Below are positions 1 through 5,714 of a stretch of 5,714 bases of DNA, in pieces. Location: positions 1 through 5,714 of the forward strand of contig URWP01000182.1 of NCBI GenBank assembly GCA_900551645.1. Reading direction: 5' to 3'. The stretch is from an uncultured Bacteroides sp. Lineage in GTDB: Bacteria; Bacteroidota; Bacteroidia; Bacteroidales; Bacteroidaceae. Made by a program: the position numbers and the translations under genes. The first letter of the stretch is position 1. The number at the start of each line of letters is the position of its first letter. The notes under the pieces are model-generated. The model was not told the origin of the DNA and searched no databases. It saw nothing but the letters and a program-made list of their open reading frames with translations.

Positions 1-112
1 GGATCAGTTGAAGCTTTGCAGCAGTGAGGGATAGGAGATAAGATAGTAGGGTACTGTGATTATGGTGTGATAGGGCATCCAATATGGCAAATATTAGCTG
101 ATATGCGTATGT

Positions 113-143
113 CAGTTGGAAGGCTATACCAACTGTTAGCCTT
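113..143. repeat. Two interleaved 7-bp inverted repeats (alternative hairpins)
   Basis: CAGTTGG at 113-119 is the exact reverse complement of CCAACTG at 129-135. AAGGCTA at 120-126 is the exact reverse complement of TAGCCTT at 137-143. The arms alternate, and the connecting loops are 0, 2 and 1 nt, too short for both stems to form fully as a pseudoknot. An RNA copy would therefore have to choose between two hairpins. The second stem is followed by only a weak T-rich stretch, so it may be a poor terminator for an upstream gene or a small switch. Its function is not established. Confidence 0.4.
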
Positions 144-216
144 TATTGGGGCGCGCCTGCGAGTTTGACCGATTAGAATTTAGTAGATTGATAAATACTG
201 TAATTGTGTAATAAAG

Positions 217-234
217 AAAACGATTGATCGTTTT
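217..234. repeat. 18-bp palindrome with 8-bp arms
   Basis: AAAACGAT (217-224) and ATCGTTTT (227-234) are exact reverse complements separated by TG. It could be a regulator binding site. As RNA it would form a weak AT-rich hairpin ending in four T residues. No second copy is apparent in the window, so its role cannot be assigned. Confidence 0.35.
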
Positions 235-428
235 ATGGTTCATATAAGTAGAAAATAAATAGAATATTAAATAGATAATAGCCTGATTTTTAGAGTGCTG
301 ATTATGCTAATGGTAGAGTATAAGTAGAAAGTGACTAAAAAAATATTCATAATATATTGTGTATCAAGTAAAAGGGGGAAATAATATAAGTATGGTGGAC
401 TTAATGAATAGAGGAGAACGGTAAGCAT

Positions 429-444
429 AAGTTCTTTTGGAACT
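429..444 (+). repeat. Left inverted repeat of the invertible segment
   Basis: AAGTTCTTTTGGAACT, the exact reverse complement of 809-824. It contains AGTTC and GAACT half-sites around the asymmetric spacer TTTTG. That is the expected form for a tyrosine-recombinase crossover site, where the spacer sets the direction. Confidence 0.75.
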
Positions 445-463
445 CATTTTATTAATAATATTG

Positions 464-471
464 CAAAGATA
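464..471 (-). promoter_or_regulatory. Candidate -7 promoter box, facing away from susC
   Basis: The minus strand reads TATCTTTG, a full match to the Bacteroides -7 consensus TAnnTTTG. It is the best such match in the invertible segment on either strand. A clear -33 TTTG at the usual spacing of about 20 bp is not present; only a T-rich TTCTTT stretch lies there. The box points left in the present orientation. After inversion it would occupy about 782-789 on the plus strand, giving a start near 796 and a leader of about 57 nt before the susC ATG. This supports an OFF state in the assembled sequence. Confidence 0.45.
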
Positions 472-808
472 TAAAATTTTATCAAAAATAAAAGAATAAG
501 TCTATTATTTTTTGTCTATGATATTTTTTTATTCATAAGTATTGTTTAGTTGTGATATTTGTTAGATGCAAGGTAATTATTTTATTTTTAGTATAAAATG
601 ATGTGAAATACATGAAAATTGTCAAGATAATCATTTTCTTCTTCAGATATCTTGTTCCAAATAAAGTATCTTGTTTTTTTTATTTCTTTAACTATTTATC
701 CTTTGTGTGAAATTACTCTTTTAACAGTTGAATATCGTTTGGAACGACTAATATTTAGGCGTTTTTTATAAGAAATGAATTCTTGTACTTTCCTCTTTTA
801 TAGAACTA

Positions 809-824
809 AGTTCCAAAAGAACTT
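809..824 (-). repeat. Right inverted repeat of the invertible segment
   Basis: AGTTCCAAAAGAACTT, the exact reverse complement of 429-444. With A808 it also forms a local hairpin (AAGTTC, loop CAAAA, GAACTT) that would lie in the susC leader RNA if transcription starts inside the segment. An additional GAACT half-site at 803-807 abuts it on the inner side. Confidence 0.75.
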
Positions 825-853
825 GGATAATGTTTAATTAAAAGAGAGTGAGT

Positions 854-1423
854 ATGAAAGAAAAAGTGTTAATGTTACTAGCTTGTCTGTGGTTGGGTAT
901 CGGCTTCTCTATGGCTCAAGCGCCTAAAACAGTTGCAGGAGTTGTAACTTCTGCGGATGATGGTGAGCCGATAATAGGTGCGTCTGTTTTAGTGGAAGGG
1001 ACTACTATGGGAGCAATTACGGATGTGGATGGCAAGTTTGCTATCAATAATATTCCTACAGATGCCAAAGCGCTGATTGTTTCTTATCTGGGTATGATTA
1101 CTCAGCGAGTTGGAATTCAGCGTGGTACTATTACTGTAACAATGAAGTCGGACACAAAAGTGTTGGATGAAGTGGTTGTAACTGCTCAAGGATTGAACCG
1201 TAAACAAAAAGCGTTGGGTTATTCTACACAAAAGGTGGCAGGTGAGGATCTAACTATTTCACGACAGACCGATTTGGGTAATGCTATGGCCGGTAAAGTG
1301 TCGGGAGCACGTTTTATAGGTGGTGCCAGTTCTGGTTTTGATGCAGGTACTATTATTTTGCGTGGTGCAGGTTCCATTCCTTCTTCGTCCCAGTCGGATA
1401 ATCCGGCCAATGAACCTATTTAA
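854..1423 (+). pseudogene. SusC-like TonB-dependent outer-membrane transporter, 5' fragment (interrupted by IS)
   Basis: This is the first 189 codons of a SusC/RagA-family importer, which moves glycans or other large nutrients through the outer membrane with a SusD lid. I chose ATG 854 because residues 1-21 form a good signal peptide (KEK, hydrophobic core, cleavage after S-M-A); GTG 848 would only add two residues. AAGAGAG just upstream is a weak ribosome site. Residues 24-98 are the carboxypeptidase-regulatory-like beta-sandwich domain typical of SusC N-termini. Residues 104-111 (LDEVVVTA) resemble the TonB-box region, and the plug starts around 115. No STN domain is seen, so ECF sigma/anti-sigma control is not indicated. 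The frame ends at a TAA made by the last two bases of the target duplication plus the first base of the IS, within the plug motif PIYVVDG. The 3' part resumes at 2459. Confidence 0.9.
1417..1422 (+). repeat. Target site duplication, left copy (TATTTA)
   Basis: TATTTA directly precedes the left IS end and is repeated directly after the right end at 2455-2460. Six bases is within the range known for the IS982 family. An exact duplication argues for a single, uncomplicated and fairly recent insertion. Confidence 0.85.
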
Positions 1424-1439
1424 CGTGAGTTCGAAATAA
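1423..1439 (+). repeat. IS terminal inverted repeat, left
   Basis: ACGTGAGTTCGAAATAA matches the reverse complement of 2438-2454 at all 17 positions. The next inner base pair (1440 against 2437) is a mismatch. The repeat could be read two bases further outward (TA), but those bases belong to the target duplication, whose sequence begins and ends in TA. Confidence 0.9.
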
Positions 1440-1529
1440 GAATAAATATATTTCACTTATAATTAGAAACATAGCGATAAAAGTATTAAATTTATAGTGC
1501 TGAATTATAACATTTAAACGATTACCACT

Positions 1530-2435
1530 ATGTTTCCAGAGTCTAAAGTTACAGAGATTTATTGTATGGCCGATGATTTTTGCAAGGAATTTACATTGCA
1601 ACAGGAAAAATATATGATTAAGGATATGAAGACCATGCATCGTAACAAACCCAACCGTATGAGTGATGCAGAGATTATGGTTATTCTAATCCTGTTTCAC
1701 TCCGGTGGTTTCCGTTGTTTCAAGCATTACTACAAGGAGTATGTCTGTAAACATCTGAAACACCTTTTTCCTCGTCAGGTTTCTTATAACCGTTTTGTGG
1801 AACTGGAGAAGGAAGTATTGCTTCCCATGACCATATTCATCAAAAGAGTACTGCTGGGAACTTGTACCGGCATCAGTTTCGTTGATTCCACTCCCTTATG
1901 TGTATGTCGTAACCAAAGAATCTTGATTCATAAGACATTTGAAGGGCTTGCCGAGCGTGGAAGATGTTCTATGGGATGGTTCTTCGGATTCAAGCTGCAT
2001 CTGATAATCAATGACAAGGGTGAAATCCTCAATTTCATGTTCACGCCTGGAAACGTGGATGACCGGGAACCGTTGAAACAGGGTAGGTTTCTGGAAAACA
2101 TCAAAGGAAAACTATGTGCAGACAAGGGATATATAGGTCAGGCTCTGTTTGAAAACCTTTTCCTTAATGGCATACAACTTGTTACTAAAGTTAAAAATAA
2201 TATGAGGAACTCACTGATGAGTATTGCCGACAAGATTTTGCTAAGAAAAAGAGCCTTGATTGAAACGGTCAATGACGAACTGAAGAACATCGCACAGATT
2301 GAACACTCAAGACATCGTTCATTCAGTAACTTTATAGCCAACTCCTTGTCGGCTATCGCGGCATACTGCTTTTTTGAAAAGAAGCCCGCCATTGACGTAA
2401 AGTTTGTCAATGACGGACAACTTGCTATTTTTTGA
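1530..2435 (+). CDS. IS982-family transposase (DDE)
   Basis: A 301-residue transposase that catalyses cutting and strand transfer of the surrounding IS, acting on DNA in the cytoplasm. Its length is normal for the family. The N-terminal part (KVTEIYCMADDFCKEF) and the catalytic half look typical. The likely DDE residues are D119 (in ISFVDSTPL), D198 (in CADKGYIG) and E245 (in RALIETVNDELK, the usual C-terminal helix motif). ATG 1530 is chosen because it keeps the conserved KVTEI start; ATG 1566 would lose it. No strong ribosome site precedes it. No frameshift or stop is seen, so the protein is probably active. The stop lies two bases before the right terminal repeat. It belongs to the IS, not to the susC/susD operon. 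Confidence 0.94.
   Translation: MFPESKVTEIYCMADDFCKEFTLQQEKYMIKDMKTMHRNKPNRMSDAEIMVILILFHSGGFRCFKHYYKEYVCKHLKHLFPRQVSYNRFVELEKEVLLPMTIFIKRVLLGTCTGISFVDSTPLCVCRNQRILIHKTFEGLAERGRCSMGWFFGFKLHLIINDKGEILNFMFTPGNVDDREPLKQGRFLENIKGKLCADKGYIGQALFENLFLNGIQLVTKVKNNMRNSLMSIADKILLRKRALIETVNDELKNIAQIEHSRHRSFSNFIANSLSAIAAYCFFEKKPAIDVKFVNDGQLAIF
2403..2434 (+). promoter_or_regulatory. Possible outward promoter at the right end of the IS
   Basis: TTTG at 2403-2406, then 19 bp, then TATTTTTTG at 2426-2434. This resembles the Bacteroides -33 (TTTG) and -7 (TAnnTTTG) pair, but the inner spacer of the -7 box is three bases instead of two. It overlaps the last codons of the transposase and would transcribe out of the IS into the susC 3' fragment and susD. 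Outward promoters are well known in Bacteroides IS elements that activate neighbouring genes. This one is only a sequence resemblance. Confidence 0.25.
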
Positions 2436-2437
2436 TT

Positions 2438-2454
2438 TTATTTCGAACTCACGT
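2438..2454 (-). repeat. IS terminal inverted repeat, right
   Basis: TTATTTCGAACTCACGT, the exact reverse complement of the left terminal repeat at 1423-1439. It is followed at once by the second TATTTA target copy. Confidence 0.9.
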
Positions 2455-2460
2455 TATTTA
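2455..2460 (+). repeat. Target site duplication, right copy (TATTTA)
   Basis: Identical to 1417-1422. The codons ATT TAT across 2456-2461 restore the host frame (I-Y of PIYVVDG) directly after the element. Confidence 0.85.
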
Positions 2461-5113
2461 TGTGGTAGATGGTGCTATCACTAACAAAAACTCTATCAAT
2501 ATGGATGATGTGGAAAGCATAAACGTATTGAAAGGTCCCGCGGCTACTGCCCTTTATGGTTCGCGTGGTGGTGCAGGTGCTATCATCATAACTACTAAGG
2601 CGGGACAAAGTGAGAAAGGGTTGCTTGAAGTAAGTCATACATTGCAGGCCGAAACTTACTATAATCATTTCAATATGCAGAAGCTGTATGGTGGTGGAGG
2701 ATATGGAGGTACGGAAAAAGGTAACAGGGCTCAGGATATTTATGATTTGTATAGTGGTGATATTCCCGGTTTGCAAGGTGCTTATGTGTACGATTATAAT
2801 GAGGACACTTCTTGGGGAGCTGCATACGATCCGGCTGTGAAATATGTCACTCCGTTGTCATTAGACGAAACCAGTGGTCATTATGGAAAACCAGCCACTT
2901 GGCAACATGGATTGGATTTGAGAGATCTTTATCGGACTGGTGTAACCAATACAACCAACGTTTCGTTTTCAAAGAGTGTGAAAGATTTTAATACCCGTGT
3001 TTCTTTCACCAATAGCTATCGTACTGGTGTGCAGCCCAATTCGGATGCTATTCGCCGTTTCTTAGGGTTCAAGACAAATTTCAAACCCACACCGTGGATG
3101 AATGTGTCATTGGATTATAAATATACTTATCGTCAGGATCATAATGCTGCCGAAAGTGGATATAACGGTTCACGTACCGTTTTGCAGGAATATACCCAAT
3201 GGGGACAGACCAATGTCAATTTAAAAGATTATAAGGACTATAAACGTCCGGACGGATCATGGAGGACATGGAATATCAACAGTGTGAATAATCAAAGTGC
3301 TGCATTCCATGATAATCCGTATGCTTTATTTCATGAATATAATCATCGCACCATTTATCAATGGAATGTATTCAGTGGTGATGTGTCTGTGGACCTTCCT
3401 TATAACTTGAAGGCAGGGGTACGCGTAAATGGTAACATACGTGGTTACAAATTGGAACGAGAACGCCCTTCAGGATCTATTAATTTCCGGTCAAATTATC
3501 GTCAGGATCAAAGCAGTTTGATTGATTTGACCGTACAAGGACGTTTAACTTGGGGACAATCATTTTTTAAAGATAAACTAACGGTAGACGCAGCTCTTTT
3601 TGCAGAAGCACGTGATTATACGTACGATAATTTATATGCATACACCAATACGAATTATGATTTGTCTTTGGACGATTACTATAATTTGGCTGCTTCATCG
3701 GGTACTATTGCTTTAGCCTATAATGAGAAAACACATTACAAAGAACGTAGTGTTTATGCCACAGCTACCATGGGCTGGGATGATACTTATTTTCTTGACG
3801 CTTCTGTTCGTAACGATATGTCTTCCACATTGAGTCCTAATCATAACAGCTATTGGTATGGTGGCCTTTCCGCTTCTGTCCTTGCTCACAAATGGGTGAA
3901 TGCAGAATGGCTGAACTTTTGGAAACTGCGTGCTAGTGCGGCTCAAGTAGGTACTACGCTCAATGCTTACAATATTTATCCTACTTATTCGCTGGATACC
4001 AGTTATGGTTCACATGTTACAATGTATGAACCTTCTTCTCAGAAAAATTATAATATCGAGCCGTCTATTTCCACTTCGTATGAAATAGGTACGGAATTCC
4101 GTTTGTTCAATAATCGTTTATGGGGTGATTTCAACTATTATACCCGGGATGACAAAGATCAGATAATCTCCGTAACCTCTGCTCCGCAATCGGGGTATTC
4201 CACTCGTAAGATGAATGCTGGTTTAATTCGTAATCGGGGTGTTGAATTGAGTTTGGGCGGGATGCCTGTTTCCACTAAGAACTGGAAATGGGAAATGAAT
4301 TTCAATATAGCGAAGAATAGTAATAAACTGGTGGAACTAGCTGATGGAGTGGATTCTTATTCTATTTATTGGACTTCATTCACAACTCGTTTGTATAATT
4401 ATGCTATGGTTGGTAAATCACTTGGTGTGATAACCGGTAATACATGGGAACGTGATGACAATGGCAATATAATCTTCCATGAATTGAGTGCTTCGCAGAA
4501 GGCGTTGTATGGTGGTGAATATGTACCTACTTACAATCAGAATACACTAGATGAACTGGGTAACTTCCATCCGGATTTCACTGGTGGTTTTAATACTAGT
4601 ATCAGTTTTAAGAATTTCCGTCTGTCGGCTAATATTGATTTCTCTGTAGGCGGACAGATTGTATCCTATACTAATATGTGGGGTAGCAATAGCGGTATTC
4701 TTGATAAAACAGCTGAGCTTAATGACCGTGGCGTCAATGTTCGTGAACCGGTAAGCAAAGGTGGTGGTATCCACATGACTGGTGTGGATCAGAATGGCAA
4801 TAAGGTAGATACCTATGTCAATGCTAAACTATATTATACCACAGCTTCCCGTGTATGGGAAGAATGGGTGTATGACCGTACTTACGTGAAACTTCGTGAA
4901 GTGTCATTGTCGTATGTTTTCCCGTCACAGACTTTGAAGAAACTAAATATCGGCCTGAGTCGTGCCAGTGTGGCAATTAATGCTTCCAATCCATGGTTGA
5001 TCTACTCAGCTTGTCCTAATGTGGATGTGTCTGAAATTGGTATGGGATATTTTGAGGGTGGTAATGCCGCTGCAACCCGTTCGATAGGTTTTACCGTTAA
5101 TCTTGCTTTTTAA
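2456..5113 (+). pseudogene. SusC-like TonB-dependent outer-membrane transporter, 3' fragment
   Basis: This carries the remaining 884 codons (from TAT 2459) of the gene begun at 854; the intact protein would be 1073 residues, normal for SusC. It starts inside the plug with YVVDG (residues 190-194), followed by the conserved SINVLKGPAATALYGSRG block and ITTKAG at 233-238, which closes the plug. The rest is a long beta-barrel rich in aromatic residues and alternating strands, ending in VNLAF with the terminal aromatic typical of outer-membrane barrels. No stop or frameshift occurs in it, so the IS is the only visible lesion. It has no proper start or signal peptide. A TTG at 2432 inside the transposase end would be in frame but lies in IS DNA, and the first internal ATG is at 2501. 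If translated, the product would not reach the outer membrane. The substrate cannot be deduced. Confidence 0.9.
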
Positions 5114-5134
5114 ACCATAAAATGAAGAATCATT

Positions 5135-5714
5135 ATGAAATATATTAAATTATTATTTTTATCTCTGAGTTTTGCAGCAACATTCACAGCATGTGATATG
5201 ACTGACTTTGGCGATATTAACAAAGATCCCAATGAAACGTCGGAGGCTAATACTGGTATGTTGTTTACATACGCTTGTACTTATGTGAAATACTTCTCTA
5301 TGAACTCAAATTATTATTACCCGTGGACGCAAATGTATCCGGGGTATATGTCCGAGAAAAATAATAATCAGTATGGTGCGTTTGGCGGACCTACTATGAG
5401 TACAAGTTCTTATTATCTTTATCCGTTGAAGAACTGCCAGAAGATTATTGACTTTAATAGTGATGAGACTGAAAAAGGTAAACCTGCCATTGTGCAGTTT
5501 GGTGATAATGCCAATCAGATTGCGGTTGCACGTACATTGATGGGATTCATCTATATGCACCTTACAGATGCTCTAGGGCCACTTCCTTACACAGAAGCAT
5601 TTCAGGCAGGTGAGGAAAATTTTACTCCGGTATTTGATTCACAGGAAACTATTTATGCTAAGTTAGATGCCGATTTGAGGGAAGCGTATAATCAGTTTAA
5701 TGAAAGTGGCTCGC
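5135..5714 (+). CDS. SusD/RagB-family outer-membrane lipoprotein, partial (3' end outside window)
   Basis: 193 complete codons are visible and the frame is open at the window edge; family members usually have about 500-550 residues. SusD-type proteins sit on the cell surface as a lid on the SusC barrel and bind the incoming nutrient. Residues 1-19 are a lipoprotein signal peptide (KYIK, then a hydrophobic stretch) with the lipobox FTAC and lipidated C20. The following DFGDINKDPN is the typical SusD N-terminus. ARTLMGFIYMHLTDALGPLPYTEAF (residues about 132-156) resembles the helical repeat and G-x-x-P-Y-T/S-E-A motif of the SusD-like_2 type. The ATG lies 21 bp after the susC stop with no terminator between, so the two genes form one operon. 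Its transcription may be reduced by the IS upstream, or driven from the IS. The ligand is unknown. Confidence 0.9.
   Translation, partial: MKYIKLLFLSLSFAATFTACDMTDFGDINKDPNETSEANTGMLFTYACTYVKYFSMNSNYYYPWTQMYPGYMSEKNNNQYGAFGGPTMSTSSYYLYPLKNCQKIIDFNSDETEKGKPAIVQFGDNANQIAVARTLMGFIYMHLTDALGPLPYTEAFQAGEENFTPVFDSQETIYAKLDADLREAYNQFNESGS

Larger units (their letters stand above)
1..428. other. Intergenic region with no supported gene
   Basis: No reading frame of useful length starts or ends here on either strand. The first 170 or so bases are visibly richer in G and C (for example a GGGCGCGCC stretch near 150) than the very AT-rich DNA from about 180 onward, which suggests a boundary between two kinds of sequence. 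The recognisable structures are a pair of interleaved inverted repeats at 113-143 and a short palindrome at 217-234, listed separately. An upstream gene may end just before the window. One forward frame stops at 32-34, but ten codons are too few to call a gene. Confidence 0.6.
429..824. promoter_or_regulatory. Putative invertible (phase-variable) promoter segment upstream of susC
   Basis: Perfect 16-bp inverted repeats lie at 429-444 and 809-824. They enclose about 364 bp of very AT-rich DNA with no reading frame on either strand. The right repeat ends 29 bp before the susC ATG at 854. Known biology: Bacteroides species flip short promoter segments between inverted repeats, including many upstream of susC/susD operons. 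As I recall, the B. fragilis recombinase Tsr0667 acts on repeats with the consensus AGTTYYYN4GAACT. The repeats here have the same AGTTC and GAACT arms, with five bases between them; the spacer may differ by one base from that consensus. No recombinase gene lies in the window, so it would act in trans. The functional assignment is inference from sequence and position. Confidence 0.7.
1423..2454 (+). mobile_element. Complete IS982-family insertion sequence inside susC
   Basis: The element is 1032 bp with perfect 17-bp terminal inverted repeats (ACGTGAGTTCGAAATAA at 1423-1439, reverse complement at 2438-2454), one transposase gene and a 6-bp target duplication. The size, the ends beginning with AC and the transposase type all fit the IS982 family. 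The transposase reads in the same direction as susC. The 90 bp between the left repeat and the transposase start are AT-rich and presumably carry its promoter, but no consensus box is clear. All parts look intact, so the element is probably still capable of transposition. I cannot name the exact IS from memory. Confidence 0.93.

Noticed and set aside
61..181. Open minus-strand frame of about 38 codons
   Set aside because: It is bounded by stops on both sides, has no start codon and resembles no family I can name with confidence.
392..424. Ten-codon ATG frame just before the left inverted repeat, with a GGGGG stretch upstream
   Set aside because: It is too short, has poor spacing to the G-rich stretch, and shows nothing to separate it from chance.
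697..741. Forward promoter boxes TAtccTTTG and TAtcgTTTG
   Set aside because: Both have three bases between TA and TTTG instead of two, and neither has a TTTG at the proper upstream spacing.
848..853. GTG 848 as the susC start
   Set aside because: It adds only Met-Ser before ATG 854, which is the commoner start codon and directly begins a standard signal peptide.
854..886. Lipobox-like LLAC at residues 8-11 of the susC product
   Set aside because: The hydrophobic core before it would be far too short. The better reading is a signal peptidase I site after S-M-A at residue 21, as usual for SusC.
2432..2458. TTG at 2432 as the start of an 893-residue protein
   Set aside because: It lies in the last codon region of the transposase and in the IS terminal repeat, gives no signal peptide, and the true gene begins at 854. 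The 3' part is a fragment.
3713..3946. Minus-strand frames inside susC, the transposase and susD
   Set aside because: They lie wholly within well-supported forward genes, have no family features and read as antisense shadows.
5122..5148. ATG at 5122 before susD
   Set aside because: It opens only eight codons in another frame. ATG 5135 gives a clear lipoprotein signal peptide.
1..5714. CRISPR array, tRNA, rRNA or recombinase gene
   Set aside because: There are no regularly spaced direct repeats, no tRNA-like cloverleaf and no rRNA-like sequence. The recombinase needed for the proposed inversion is not encoded in the window.

Overview
The window is Bacteroidales chromosome, most likely Bacteroides, Phocaeicola or Parabacteroides. 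The evidence is a SusC/SusD-type outer-membrane gene pair, the AT-rich intergenic DNA, weak ribosome binding sites, and a promoter-like box matching the Bacteroides -7 consensus (TAnnTTTG).

Layout. Positions 1-853 hold no convincing gene. Within them, 429-444 and 809-824 are perfect 16-bp inverted repeats built on AGTTC-N5-GAACT. They bracket an AT-rich, non-coding segment that ends about 30 bp before the susC start. This is the architecture of a Bacteroides invertible (phase-variable) promoter. The repeat closely resembles the motif reported for tyrosine-recombinase-driven inversions at B. fragilis susC/susD loci. The best promoter box in the segment (464-471) points away from susC, so the assembled orientation looks OFF. 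Inversion would place it about 65 bp upstream of susC.

Positions 854-5113 hold a susC-like TonB-dependent transporter gene of 1073 codons. It is split by a complete IS982-family insertion sequence (1423-2454, 1032 bp). The IS has 17-bp perfect terminal inverted repeats, an apparently intact 301-residue DDE transposase, and a 6-bp target duplication, TATTTA. Insertion creates a TAA stop exactly at the left junction, inside the conserved plug motif PIYVVDG. Removing the IS and one target copy (1038 bp) restores a continuous reading frame.

Positions 5135-5714 hold the start of the partner susD-like surface lipoprotein gene. It begins 21 bp after the susC stop and runs off the window.

Together this reads as a nutrient-uptake operon (SusC channel plus SusD lid) that would normally be switched on and off by DNA inversion. 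In this genome it is also broken by a recent-looking IS insertion. A near-consensus outward promoter at the right end of the IS could still drive the 3' part of susC and susD; this is inference only.
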